Shown: positions 20,786 to 34,110 of the stretch, piece after piece
Position numbering within the stretch: position 1 is the stretch's first letter
How the letters are laid out: each line of letters begins with the position of its first letter
Source of the DNA: Anticarsia gemmatalis
Lineage: Eukaryota; Arthropoda; Insecta; Lepidoptera; Erebidae
Length of the DNA: 64,000 nucleotides
Assembly: GCF_050436995.1 (NCBI RefSeq)
Contig: NC_134756.1
Coordinates: 1,612,001-1,676,000, forward strand
Reading direction: 5' to 3'
Notes under the pieces: model-generated
Told to the model about the DNA's origin: nothing
Database searches by the model: none
The model's input: only the letters and a program-made list of their open reading frames with translations
Program-made: the position numbers and the translations under genes

Positions 20786-22526
20786 ATGTACTATAGTATT
20801 ATATTTATACGCTATACACCTCAGACATTAGAGAATGTAATTTTAAGTTACTTTGTCACATTTCTGTTTAAAATTTTAGGAGAAATTTAAGAATTTCTTC
20901 ACTAAAATAGAAAAAGACTAAGCAAAACGAGAAACTGACAGAAAGGAGGCCCTGCCAAAATCCTTTCTCAATCCTCTATCTATTTAACTACCTAAAATCT
21001 TTTTCATTTCTTCGATGAAACCTTACTCACAATAGCGCTTCCACTGTTAGCGTTCCTATAGAAATATATCACCAAGAACGTTTTGAAATGGTTCACGAAT
21101 CGATCGCGTTCTATTCGAGTCAACTGGCCAAGTTTTAGGAGCAGCAAGCCGAATATAGCTTCGTTCGGTGCGCAAACAAACACATTCGGGTCAATTTGGG
21201 AAGCTAACGCTTTTGTTCACCAAGTATTATGAAATACCTATCTAGTTAAAACTCCAGGAATGTACACAAAGGTTTTCTCAAACTTTTGCTTGTTTTTCCT
21301 TTCTATCGTATTAAATATTGATCGCAGCATTAAATTAACCATAAAAAATAAAGTTCCCTTAATGTCTTAGAAAATTCTCTCCATTCTTACTTTAACTCCG
21401 TTAATACAAGGAACGTTGATGATAGTATTCAAAAACAAGTTTCATCTTTCAATGAAAAAAAACACTATCAAATCAGGCAGAACAACAGTAGATAGAAATG
21501 CAAATCAGATCTTCAAAGATATCAATATACTTACTTTAGAATTACACAATTATTATGAAAATTTTCCTATTTAATAAATCAGTATTATTACAAGATAATC
21601 TGAGCATCGATGTATTCAGTCGGCGTGGTAATAACACATAAATTACATCATTACTCTTACATCTCCAAGATTGAGATAGCCTTGTTCGAATCAAGTAAGA
21701 TCTGATCTCTTAATTGGCGCTCGCAACATTGTTTCGCAATCATCCTTTAATTTTTGATTAATTTACCTCGACCGATGCGGACTTTTTAATATTTTATGTA
21801 AACCTTTAATTAAGGCATTGATTGATGGAAATAAAGTTACTTTTTCGCATGAATATTGTAAAGCGATCGTTCATCGAACATTTATATAATTCAGAGATAT
21901 TTTTTGGGACGAAATGTCCTTCACAATACAAAACTCCAAAAAAGCCTTTTTTTTCATAAAAAAAAGTTACCGATTTGCTTCTCGTAATTTGTCTTAAGAA
22001 AACTATACAACAAAGTACCTTCAAAATGTGAACTCAAAATACCGCAAGACACGTTTACTTCTGATCAAATCAAACTTAAACGATAAGTGCAATGTGCATT
22101 GCCATGAAATATGTTCTAAAACTGTTTTTGGCAAACGCTGCACGGACTACCTCAATAACAATAACATCTTACACCTTTACTTCAATATAAATGTGTTATG
22201 TCGTTAGTTTATATCGGTTTCCAATTGATATCTATAGCATTGGTACCTGCCAAATACAATATCAAATTGAAGAATAGAATAAGCTTTTAGAAACCAAGTT
22301 TTTTCTACTATCGTCGTAAGTGCCGCCTATTACTGAAAACACCGTTTTATTTCTCTGGGGTGCTAATGCTCTTTTCGGGCCAGTGTTATATATAAGCTTA
22401 TAGATAATTAATTAATATTTAAAAGAATACGGGAATAATCGAGAACAGGCATTCTACCTCACCGTGTTCACTAACGAATAAAGAGACAACAAATGTATGA
22501 AAACTGCCAGATAAGCTATTAATTTA

Positions 22527-22636
22527 GCCCATTAATGTCCCACGGCTAGGCAAGGGTCTCCTCCCGTAATGAGGGAGGGGTTAGGCCTTGAGTCCACCAC
22601 GCTGTCCAGGTGCAAGTTGGGAATTTTGCATGCCCT
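22527..22636 (+). repeat. Lepidoptera dispersed repeat (cccactgct.ggcaagggtctc family)
   Basis: agcccattaatgtcccacgg, ctaggcaagggtctcctccc and ttaggccttgagtccaccac are visible. This is the best copy in the window of a repeat I recognise as very common in Lepidoptera genomes; it is probably LINE-derived. Confidence 0.65.
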
Positions 22637-22894
22637 CAATAAATGGAGCCTGATAAGCTAATCGATACTTATTGAGACGTGGCAAAAGCAGACTAAATAC
22701 ATATACCTATACATGAACATAGATCACGAATTCGCTGATACAGAACGTTAAAAGCAAACGTCTCAATAGATTTATGGGACATTCCAAGAATTCTCTTGAA
22801 CAAAAAACAGGAAGCTAAAAGACTGGAAAAGACGAATGAAGTGAAGATTTATAGCTTTTCTCTATTTGAGATTTTTATTAAAAGACGATTGACT

Positions 22895-23012
22895 AGATGT
22901 ATGGATGTGAATGAGGCAAGGGAAGTTTGTGAGGATCGTACCAAGTGGCGTGTTTTGGTCTCTGCCTACCCCCTGTGGGAATAAGGCATGATTTTATGTA
23001 TTTATGTATAAA
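22895..23012 (+). mobile_element. LINE 3' tail (REVC.DR family), best-preserved copy
   Basis: The frame is still open here: MDVNEAREVCEDRTKWRVLV then SAYPLWE and a stop, followed by a ttttatgtatttatgtat tail. It is a 5'-truncated remnant with no RT core. Confidence 0.65.
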
Positions 23013-25196
23013 TAGGTAGATTCCGATACACCTAAAATTTACATTTTAGCAGAATAAATGCTGTTTTCCTTCAATAACTTTTACGATAGGCACATAAACT
23101 ACTTAAGTACAAATCAAATCTCTGTGAAAGTTTTGTGAAAAGCTTTAGTACACAACAAAGTGTCAAAAATGCTTATCGCAATACGTGACAGCACTACATA
23201 ATATATGGACAGGAAACAGAGGCAAGGAATGCAAATTCTGTGACGCATTCAGGTCTTATTTGACATCACTGATCAATAAGAAAAGACAATGACTGAAAAG
23301 CTATGGTTACTTTATCGTAAGAACTGATTTATTATAAAATGCGAATTCTATGAAAAATGTCGGTTCTCTTGTCACCCTATGCAGCATGTCGATCGATGAC
23401 TTACGAGTATGCAAGCGGAGACATATGTAGATGTACAAATATTTTGAGTTAATTCTTGATGCTACGTATTCCCTCATAGGGCTTATAATTTTTATTCTCA
23501 AGAGAAAGTGTCCGTGAGTGAGAAATCATAACTGACGCCACATAAATCATTTAAAACAGGCCAACGAGAACGACGATGATACTTTAAACCGATCCACAAA
23601 AAGTTCAGTCTTTGAAAGACAACGACATTCACATACATTTTATTTTACGCAGTTCTCGCAAGCTCTTGTAAAAAAATTAAGGTAGAGTCACCACAAATTT
23701 ACACATATCCAAGCCTTAAAAAAAGCCTTGCATCACATCAAATCTTCAAGCAGCAAGGTGAAAGTCATAATTCAAACCTGAAGGTCCCTATGACCTTCGC
23801 CCGGCGTATTTCCCATAGCACATGTATACGTGACTTGCGAACCAAGCACATAGCTACGAGCTCATTGAAAATTGAGACTACAGACCGCAACGCATTAACA
23901 TTGTATAAAGATTTGTGTGAGTGAGTTTGTGTGTGTGCGTGCTGAAAGAATATTTTCAAGATCGATTGGAGTTTTACTGCAGTGAGTACGTAAGTCGATG
24001 TTTAAGTAATGAGAATATATTCGAAATGAAAAAGCATGTCTTATATTGAGTAGTTTGATTAACAAAGTAACAGCAGATTTAGAAAACTCGGTAGTTACTA
24101 GTTATACTGTCGATAAAAACGTATTTATAAACGGACTTTTGAATAATTTTAATATTACTAAGAAAAATTAGGAATGTATCGTCTATCTTAAAAGATCCGG
24201 GAAGAATAATTGTACCTATTTAAATACTGGAAATGAATTACAATTTCTGTCAATCAATCACTGGAGAAAACTGTAAATCCATTTTTCTTTACTTTTCACT
24301 TCAAACAGATTTATCTACTAAAAGCGATCCGCAATATGTCATTTTAGAAAGCTCCGCTCCTTGCCTACAGAAATCAATAAGCAATGTTTAAAAGAAAATG
24401 TCAACTTTACGATGATGTATAGGTTTAACCGCGCCCCTCGTTGCAGTCGGACTTAACGACTAGTCTTGGCTGCGACCAGTTTCATAAGATGCATGTTGCA
24501 TCGACAGTGCGTAATTACTGGTACGCCCATCGTGTGAGCAGTTTTTTTTTCTGGTGACGTTTTGTAGAAACATGTTGTTTGGTGGGATTTCTCTGAATAT
24601 ATTAGGTAGTTGATACTGGATATTGTTTTACGATATAAGGTAGCTTTATCCCTAATTGCTACGGGATACTTTTGCCATAGAATAGAACCTGACGCAGATG
24701 AGATAGTGGGCGAAGTATAGAAAAACAAAATTTATAAAACGGGCGATCTGACGTTTGATGGTTAAGTTTTTATTGCATTACACATAAGGTTTAATTATAA
24801 AGTTTGGTAAAGAGGCTTCAAATTTATATCGGTTATAACAACAATACTTATAAAGAAACTCACATCAAACTGTATTTTGTAATTTTATTTATATTTGAAT
24901 GAAAAGCTCGCTTCGATAGATCCACGTAAATTTTAAATTTAAAACTAAGTTTAGACATCACTCGTAGCCGGACGGCTCTGAGTCAAACTGTCGAAAACTC
25001 CAGGAAACAGTTTACGAATGTAAAACGATGGCAGCTGTAGATATTTAAATTTCAAACAGCTGATAAATAAGCTGCAGAAACGTTCCGCTAGATATTTTAG
25101 TTACAGAAAAGTAAACGTTGGGAAAATGTCTAACTTGAATTGCTTTAAAGTAAGTTTATGTACTGAAATTGGAAGTTGAATGAAGATGGTGCCAAA

Positions 25197-25292
25197 TACA
25201 TACATAACTTAACCTTTTTGCCATAGGGGTCGGCAGAACGCTACTTTGTACGATCCTTGCAAACTTCCCTTGCATCATTCACAACCATACAC
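25197..25292 (-). mobile_element. LINE 3' tail (REVC.DR family), reverse
   Basis: This is the reverse complement of the family consensus (ttgccataggggtcggcaga, gta.gatccttgcaaacttccc). It lies 15 bp from the 44-bp palindrome and faces the copy at 25391. Confidence 0.6.
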
Positions 25293-25307
25293 CTTGTCAT
25301 ATTTGAT

Positions 25308-25351
25308 GCCAATTATAATAGACTGAACGCGTTCAGTCTATTATAATTGGC
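25308..25351. repeat. 44-bp perfect palindrome
   Basis: The sequence reads the same on both strands with no spacer; each half is gccaattataatagactgaa plus cg at the centre. It lies between two LINE tails in opposite orientation (25197-25292 minus, 25391-25474 plus), suggesting an inverted duplication or paired insertion. Confidence 0.85.
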
Positions 25352-25390
25352 CTTATGGTAAAATGTTGTTTTTCAAAAACGGCATCATTA

Positions 25391-25474
25391 AAGTTTGTAA
25401 GGATCGTTCCAAATGGCGTTATTTGGTCTCTGCCTACTCCTATGAGAAAAAGGCATGTCATGTATGTATGAAGG
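25391..25474 (+). mobile_element. LINE 3' tail (REVC.DR family)
   Basis: aagtttgtaaggatcgttcc, ggtctctgcctactcctatg and a tgtatgtatg tail are visible. It lies on the other side of the palindrome from the reverse copy. Confidence 0.6.
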
Positions 25475-26837
25475 TATCATAAAAGAATTACACTTACACG
25501 AATTAATATTTGCACCAGCGCGACTGGCATCAGAACCAAATTTATCATCAAAACAATCTAACTTGAACAACAATATCCAATTCAACCTTTCAATATGCAT
25601 ACTACTTAATATTCGTCAAAAATATAATTTCGTAAACGTTCACAGACCACATCTGATGGTGTCAGGCAAGCGCGAGTGCGTTCACTGCCTCAATTCATGT
25701 GTCCATCAATGTACCTCACAAAGGAGCAGACATGTCGGACTGACAACTGATTGTAACCAGCTTTAATGAGGATTAAACGGCGTTATTTTGACGAGCAATT
25801 TGTACGAAAATGCTGACACGATATTGTTGGTGCTTCGGATAAATTGTCGACGGTTTTTTGTGGAGTACTTTTGAATATGAAGATCGTTACCGTTTATTTT
25901 CACGATATGCTTACAGGTATGTATGCTCTAGCATATAGTATTTTAAAGATTATATAGATTTTTGAAGTAGTCAAAATATAATAGATGGTGAACGCAAAGC
26001 CATCAATTATTTATTTAGATTAATATTTATAAATGTTAGTTAAAAACTTGCTCGGAAGGTTAAATTGGCAAATCCCTCTTTGTGCCTTTGAATATAATAA
26101 CATGCATTAATAATATAATTAAAACGGTTCTAAATTATCTATTGCTATCATTTGTAATAGTCCAATGAAATAAAGTAATCTATATAAACACAACTTAAAC
26201 ACGCAGGCTTTACAAGACAATTTCACAGGCTGCAATAAAATCTAGACTGGAATCCGGATGAAGGAAATTACTCTAGATAGCGGGGAATTAATTACATTCA
26301 GTACAGCTAATGATCATTAAAAGACTACTAGTTTTACAAAGCTTTTCTCGGACACCTCAAGATGTAATACGTGAAAATGGAACAACTCTCTCTCTTTAAA
26401 CTAATTGTATACTTTAGTAAATAGCAAATAAAGTACTTGTTACACTAAAAAAGCACTTTTAAGACAATTTTAAACAGTTATGTCAAGTACGAGAGCAAGA
26501 AAAGCAGAAGAAAAAGTTACAATTCCGTATTTTAGTTAGGAATCAAACGAGGCTCATATTGTACAAGCTTCCGAAATACATTTTGGCTCGGTTTAGCACT
26601 TATCTTCATTGAAAACAACCAACAACATTGCATAAAAAAAACATCATTGTGCCCTATGTAGAGTACACCGCAAAGCTCATTTAATCAATATACCGGTGAT
26701 TGTTATAAAAACTAGTAACTTAAAAGTTACCAGTTAAATCCAATATTTTTAACACAAAAACAAGAATCGATAAAGCACCTATAACCGTTAAAAAGTAACG
26801 TTAGCGGTGTGATGTCATCGTTCAAAGAATCAATTTC

Positions 26838-26902
26838 ACCGAAGCGCGGCGCGGCGACTCTGCCGTCAATCAGTGTTGCGCACGCGTCGCTACGACGAAT
26901 GA
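26838..26902. promoter_or_regulatory. CpG-rich patch, possible promoter or enhancer
   Basis: cgaagcgcggcgcggcgact and ttgcgcacgcgtcgctacga stand out from AT-rich surroundings. A TCAGTG initiator-like motif lies inside. No exon follows on either strand. An alternative first exon of slpr or an enhancer is possible; identity is unknown. Confidence 0.25.
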
Positions 26903-28357
26903 ATTATTCAAGCAGGATACAGTTCCGGTACCTCTAGCCAGAGATCTTCACGAACTTTGTTAGGAAGTCGATAAGAATCTTCAACAAACTTTTAGTTTTA
27001 TTACTTTTTCTATTAGTTCTCTTTGTTTAACTTGCTAGTGATTTCCCTCCGGACTGCGAATGCCGAGAATGCAGAACGGGTACATTATTGCTATTAACTT
27101 TTTTTGAACGTCGATTCGACATGGAAACCAGTTTAATGCATTCCAAAGATTTTTACGAGGTTGCATTTTGTTTGATTCATGTAATTTCAAGGTGCTTTTT
27201 ACCGTACTCATTTGTGCTAAAAGTATGAATAAATCAAAGCACAAAATGTACGAGATTAAAAAGTTCCGTTATATCAATTTGAAAAATAAAATGTTCATTA
27301 ATTTTTCACACCAACAGCATTAAAATCCGGTTCTATTAAAATAAATAATAATGCGATATTATAAAGCGTTCGCAGAGGAAACATTTTAACACCGAATGTC
27401 TCAACACTTATGCTAAAAGCGAACGGCGATTACAGCAGTTAAAATAATAGCAGATTTTAGTCCGTAATAAGTGGAGACCAGAGTGTCGGAATTAAGATTT
27501 AGTGGACTATAAAATCTACATAATACAGGCTAAAATTCTGTTAAGTCGCCAATGAACGCCTTCAAAAGGATTGTTCGATATTATGCGAATATCTAATGAA
27601 GGAAAGTCGTCTCGACTAATTAAAATTGGTAAGGCAAAGAATTTTGATTAAAGTTTCAGTTTTTTGGTAAATTAAAGATAATATTCAAGGTATGAATATT
27701 TAAAGTTAGAAATCTGATGATTCTAAAGTTGGTGGTTATCTGACAAGTTGTTACAGAATCAACAGCTTTACATTCAGAGACCTATCGAAACTCAATTTAC
27801 TATAGCGCGTAAAAGACTATAGAATTATCGACAATTTACACGTGTCTCTAAAGAACAACTCAAACAAAATTCAAAATCTAACGTAAAAGTTCGCAATGAT
27901 AGAGTACAAATACATTATAAAGGACAACAGAGCCTGTAGACATCTGCCAAAAGTTTACATACAATTCTTATATACCTGCGTTACCTACCCAAATTCTTAG
28001 AATAACTGCGGCCCTTAAAAACGTACACCTACACTTCGATTAGCATACAAACCCAATATAATGGAATTAGGACATAAATTTACACGCCATTAAGATATAT
28101 ATTGATTCCGAACACGTGGACAGAGCGACGGGTGCTTTGTGTCGTGTGCATACGTTATTTAACGTGACCATGGCTCTGCCGCATGAAATAGGATAGAAGC
28201 AAGCACGCGATTGCTGGTTGCCATGTGGATTCCGGTAAGGTTTCAGTGGTTATTTTGAATCCAGGGCACACCTAACTGTGGCTGTTTTATTGATTGGTAC
28301 CTACTTTAGTAGTGAATAAGTTTAAAGGGGACATCTTTTATGATAGGCTTTTATCGT

Positions 28358-28400
28358 GTCCCACTGCTGAACAAATGCGGTCCTTGTATCCTCTCAAACC
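28358..28400 (+). repeat. Lepidoptera dispersed repeat fragment
   Basis: tgtcccactgctgaacaaat followed by ggtccttg is a short diverged copy of the 22527 family. Confidence 0.4.
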
Positions 28401-30660
28401 TTGCCCTGTGAAATTACTTTGATGATGGAGAAACGAAACTGAACATTTACGGATTCCTAATACCTCTGAAGTCTGCAAGGATGGTTTTTACATCCTAGTA
28501 AAGCTATAACTTCCTGTCTGACAGAAAACCTGCGTCCAGAAATTTCTAGACGCTTGAGACCTTTATTTCCTAGCTTTAAGACGAAAATATGTTCAAAATA
28601 CGCAAAAAAGACTGTCTCATTCTCCTCGGTAAGTGTAATCACACTAGTATCTCCAACATGAATACAAAGTGGTCGAACAAGGAATAATAATGTCGTTATT
28701 ATGGATTTTTTTATTATTACTTCACTTGCCTTCAAAAATGTACGTATCAGCTGTTGAGTTGTGCAAGTTGATCTTTGGAAAGGGTAAGTTATTCGAGAAA
28801 CTAACTGAAAGTTTAACTCGAGTCTAGTTTAAACGAGTTTTAGTTGTTAAGTATGTTCTTTGAACTAGAGTTTAGTGATCAATCTATAACTGGACGTAAG
28901 CTAATGTTGAAAGAGATATTGAACCGTCTAGTTATGTTATTACTTAAAGGTTTTTTGGTTTGTGCAATAAAAAAAATGTTTTCTGCAAATTTGTTGTGCT
29001 ACATTATCGAAAATATATTTAAAGAATTGATGTTTTTAGTCTTAAGCTGCCCCACGGAATTCATTCGTGACTTTAATTAGATTTTTTGACAGCTAAAAAC
29101 ACGGATTTTGTATAATTTCCTCTAACACTTTGTCTTGTTTCTGCAATTTTCAAAGAGCAAGCACATGGATAGCTCTTCAAGACACATCGATGACAGAATA
29201 CCTAGCAAGTCGTAAACAAGAAAGCCTTACAACTCTGTTTTGTGGTTATTTCTAAATAATCCAATAATAGTGAAGATCAGGGTTGTTTTACTACTTACTC
29301 TTATTCTTTGAACGTGCCAAGAAGATTTCGTAACTTCTTTAGAACGTCGATTTGTGATCAATTTATTGTCGTCGAATCAGCTGACTAGCAGTTTCATTAG
29401 CTTGATTTTAGTAAAACTTTCATGGATATATAGCTACTCTCTGCAGTTAATAAAACCCCTCTTTTTAATATACGTTTATTATTCAATCTCTCTCGCCCTG
29501 ATCGTTTAGACGCAACGAATATCTTAAGTGTATGGAAGCAGTTCAAAGAAGATTTTGTTTGAGACCTTTAAATGACCTTAGTCTAGTAATTTACCGTATC
29601 TACCCAAATATAACTAGAAATAAAATTGATGATCAGCTGTGGAATAAAAATACAGCTAGGAACGAAGGCGAAGAAGAAACAAGCTGTTTCTCGTCAAAAG
29701 GGGTGAGGTTATTGAACACATACGGAGTAGCGGAGGGTAAAATATGGCTAAAATAAATAAGCCAGATAGGGGAACCGGAAGCAGCATATAGTATCTGATA
29801 TTTTAATACTCCCCTGCGGCATAACTCGCCCGGTATGTCATTACATGCAACAGCTTTCGAAAAACTTCCAAGTGATATCAATCAAACTTATTTTCACATT
29901 TTTACGTTAAGCTACGTTTCGTAGTACATTCGTATACTTGATATATTTTAATATATTATAGCACTAAAATTAGAAAAAAAACCAAGTACTACTGGCCCAT
30001 CGCGTCTGTGTACTTGTTCTGATTGTTGCAATTGTAGGTAACAAAAATATTATACCTACTGTTGCGAAAAATGTCAGTCAGAAGTACAAATTTAAAACAA
30101 AAGTATTTATACATGGATCTACATTAAAATTGGGTCCATTGTCTTAGAAATAGTCGTTTCTACTACTTATTATGCATTAAACAATCGTAAAAAGCGGTCC
30201 TAAGAGAAAACAAACGTGTACTCGTAAAACTACAATTCGCTGATCCTACAGGGCCCGGGCTGCCCAATACTGGTAAATTCCAATTTGATTGAGAGGGTTC
30301 AACGTTTATTGCATATTGATTCTCGATTATAGCGCAGGAATTTTACTTAGGAACGTTTTACCGTTTACTTACATCTTACTTATGAATGATTAGTGCTCCG
30401 TTCGTGTATTAAGATTTATGAATACACGCATTTTAGTAATAGCGGATCGTTTTTCTCTGGCATTTTTCTCAGTCATCTTTTTTTTTTCTTTTTTCTTTTA
30501 TGAGCTCGGAAAACTAGTCTTCTTCTTTTTCTTATCTTATGGTCAGTGCTCAACCTAGTGTCAATAGTGTATCCAAGCCACCCGAAACCCTTTGATGTGG
30601 CTTAACTGACTTTTTAAGTGCCATCCAAAGTACGGAGACGCCCAGTTTAAATACCACTAT

Positions 30661-30728
30661 GCAACCCTTGTCGCGGTCATTCCAAAGATGGGGTCGCCCA
30701 TTTCTGGAATGATCGCGACAAGGGTTGC
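30661..30728. repeat. 24-bp inverted repeat in a dispersed repeat
   Basis: Arms 30661-30684 (gcaacccttgtcgcggtcat plus tcca) and 30705-30728 pair with one mismatch, and the spacer holds a smaller atgggg/ccat stem. The flanks (30560-30660, 30729-30780) resemble a moderately GC-rich dispersed repeat, so the hairpin is probably part of that element. Confidence 0.7.
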
Positions 30729-31023
30729 TTAACCCACAGTTCGTTTACTGACCAGTGACCGCAAGTGCCTATGGGCGCCTGGACTAAAATATTGATCTCC
30801 TTATAACTTTAATGTATAACAAACTATGACAGGCAACAAATCACTGATCGACAATAATAGCCGATACCATTTTATATCAATATTAATTTACTACGAGATA
30901 ATTAGTAGGCTATAATAACATATCGGTAGCAGAGATAAATGATTATAATTTATCATCAGATCTAAACTTCCTTGTTTTTTGTACTCTTAGTTGGTTATTA
31001 ATGAACTTTGTATTAAAAGAACT

Positions 31024-31230
31024 AGCTGTCCCGCGCGACTTCGCTCGTGTCACATGAGAGAGAATGGGTCGTAGCTTGATGTTATGTAGCCTATAACCTT
31101 CCTCAATAAATAGGCTAATATATTAGTGTTGACACTAAAATAGTTTTTCAATTCGCACCAGTAGTTCCTGAGATTAAGCGCGTTCAACCAAACAAACTCC
31201 ACAATAATATTAGTATAGTACTATAGATTT
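31024..31230 (+). mobile_element. Non-autonomous repeat, gtagttcctgagatta family
   Basis: agctgtcccgcgcgacttcg, gcctataaccttcctcaata and accagtagttcctgagatta then gcgcgttcaaccaaacaaac are hallmarks of a very common Lepidoptera element, possibly SINE- or Helitron-related. It ends in taatattagtatagta. Confidence 0.6.
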
Positions 31231-33893
31231 ATAAATAAAAGTTCAGAGTACATTTTAGAGAAACTACTTCAAGAATCGTATTTCCGTTAAGGAAAGCTTA
31301 AGTAATGACTATGGTACCTCAGGGTAATGGCAAACAATATACAAAAGGCCATATAGCTTGTAACCCGGCAACTACATTATTCTTTCAATGTTCAATGCAT
31401 TAACAATGTTGTCACTGCGTATGACATGACTGCCAAGAAAGCTTTTAATAAAAGTAGGTTCAAAACACCGAGTAGGGGATGTTTTTTCTATAGACTGTAT
31501 CAGGAAAATACCTTACGAAAAATCAATCTGAGTACCCATAGTGACTCTTTTTGCTTTTCAAAAAGTAGGTAAGTTAATCACCGTTAGAAAAATATATTTT
31601 ATTGTAATTATTCTTCTACTTCTTCTCCATTTTAAAGTAAACAAAATTTAAGCCGTATTAACGTATATCCTACAGGAAAGAATAATGGATGTTCCATGAC
31701 CCAAAACATGATCAAATGAGAATGAAGTAGAAACCGATTTTTACTTAAAAGAGCATTTAAATATGTCTCATATGGGGGGTTGTCTTGATTAAAACCTATC
31801 AGATTGCAAAAGAAAAATGTAACAAAAATTCGAAAGCTTTTATCAAGCAGAACTAAAGGCATATATTTCCTTTACCTTGGCAATAACAGTAAAATAACTG
31901 GCATAGTTCTAGAAAGTCGATTCAAATACGTTGACCTTTTCATCAACAAGGGCTAGGTTCGATGGCGTGGTTTTATTTTTAGACCTTATCAACATCCACT
32001 AGGTGAATACTTAATCTTTTGTATACCTATAATTGTGTTGCGTGTAGTGTTCGTAATTAATATTGTAGTGATTTGTTCATGTGAAATCGTAGGGTAGATT
32101 GAATAAATTGGGGTAATTGGATTAGTCTACCAGGTGGTGGTGTAAAGGTTATTTGGATGGAAAATATCTGTATTTAGTGGGTAGTCTGATTGATAGCAAA
32201 TATACTTCCACCGGATAAATGCACTACATAGGACTAACACATGCGGTTTAAAACTATAAACCATTGAAGAGACTATCATATGGGGCATATCAGCCAATTT
32301 GCTATTTTGCATGTGCAGTTTCACTAAACATACACACAAACTTCACTAAACATAAGATACTTTGGGATTGAAAAACAATACTAAGTTTAAATAGATATCT
32401 GGGCTTCATATTCTAATTATTTTACGAAAGGAAAATCCAACCGCTACTTCGAAAATGTGTTTTGAAAAGCAGCATACGCTTTGCAAAATTTGATTCATTT
32501 GATTGATCGATTTCATAAACATATCTATTTTTACGATTCAATGTAATTGATTCTAAGAAATTGATAGTCAACAACATATTTTGCGTAAACAAATTAAAAT
32601 CAGTGTTAAAATTCCTTTTAGCAATTACTTAGAATTAATTTGTTTACTGCATAATGAAAAGCATTGATACATAGCACTCGATAGCTAACAAGTAACATTA
32701 ATAAATTAACTTATCTGAGTATCTTATAAATTCGTTTTCGAACAAATGTGTTGAAATACGAGTCCAACTCATTATAACTTATAGGATTTTTTCCTCAATG
32801 CAAAAAGTATCGTGTGAATTTTTATCAACTCCAAACATTAAGACGTTCTCTTGTGGCTGTATGGCTAGTTAAAGACAAATACAACAAAACAATGCAGAAT
32901 CATTAATAATCTCAAACAAAACTTGGTGACTGGCTGCCACGTTGTTTGACTGCCACTTTAAAACAAAACAATGCCTTAAAAGTTATTAATTCTCCAATAG
33001 AAAGGATTCAATTTGAAAGAGATAATAGAAAACTGATAATCCCAAGGCAGACATTTGCTTTCTGCAACACAGACCAGGGAAGAAACTCTCAAACTATGCT
33101 TGGCCTTTAATCCCTCGAGTCTGCTATTTCGAACGCGAAGTTTATTCCGTCTTTCCTTAAAATACCTACCCGACGGCTGAATCGAAAATGGACGTTCCAC
33201 CGTGGCATTTACAACGAAAAGGGCGAGGGTGCATTGTTTGTGTATCACCTTATACACGTCGACGAAATTTTATGTACCGAAAGGGGTAGATAATATGGAA
33301 ATCGAGGCGTGTTCGGGATGTTTGAAGTCAAATTAGGCGTGAGATGAAAGAATAAAGGGTTTTGTTCCAAACTTCCCCTTACTTTCCAACCTAATGGGCT
33401 TCTGCAAGATTCGCCTTTGTTATAAAGATTTTTTTTACCATATTACGTTACAAAAGACCCTGTCAATAGCAGAAGGTTAAAAGTTTGTGGAAAAACTGAG
33501 ACCCGTGCCAGTTACGGCGAAGGGTTATTTTTCACGAGTAATTTGTGACGGGCTTCTGTAAAACTTTTACGAGTTTCTTTAAAATTATTCAACGGGAAGT
33601 TATAACAATGAAATTTGTGAGGTCTCTGCGGTTGAAGCGGGCCCAGTGTTTGCTAATATACCTACTCAATTTGTTGCAATATACGGCCGAAGTTTCCAGC
33701 GACGAAGAAAATCGGGTTTATTTGGCAAAATACTTTCAAAGACTTCCAAAGTATTTTGTAAACAAAATATGCTCGCGATTCGCCTGTTGAAACTCAGTAA
33801 ATAAGTTTGCTAGTATTTAGAAATCGATATGAAACGAACGTAGTATGAAACGACGTCCAAATACATTGGAAATATTTTAGTTGGTTCATAAAA

Positions 33894-34110
33894 GGAGTTA
33901 TTCCGTTCGGATCCCCAATACTGATACCCTAGTATTTTAAAATTATTTTCTATTCCGGTCTGATCCCCCGTATATAAACAGTCAGGGTATCCGATCGGAA
34001 TGAAATATTTAAATTTATTATAATGTTTATATACGGGGGATCAGACCGGAATAGAAAATAATTTTAAAATACTAGGGTATCAGTATTGGGGATCCGAACG
34101 GAATAACTCC
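33894..34110. mobile_element. MITE-like element with 87-bp perfect inverted repeat
   Basis: Arms 33894-33980 and 34024-34110 are exact reverse complements over 87 bp, separated by 43 bp. They begin ggagttattccgttcggatc. The motif ataaaa flanks both ends (ataaaagg if arm bases are counted), a likely target-site duplication. Perfect arms imply recent insertion or ongoing conversion, in contrast to the decayed repeats around it. Confidence 0.8.

Noticed and set aside
22895..23012. Short gene reading MDVNEAREVCEDRTKWR
   Set aside because: The same sequence recurs in several decayed copies; it is the tail of a LINE reverse transcriptase and not a host gene.
23775..23792. Minus-strand HRDLQV, like a kinase catalytic loop
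   Set aside because: A stop follows at once, there is no Asn in place, and no kinase sequence or splice site is around it.
32976..33257. 93-codon minus-strand open frame
   Set aside because: No domain, no codon bias and no splice partner; it lies in a probable intron and its length is within chance for the window.
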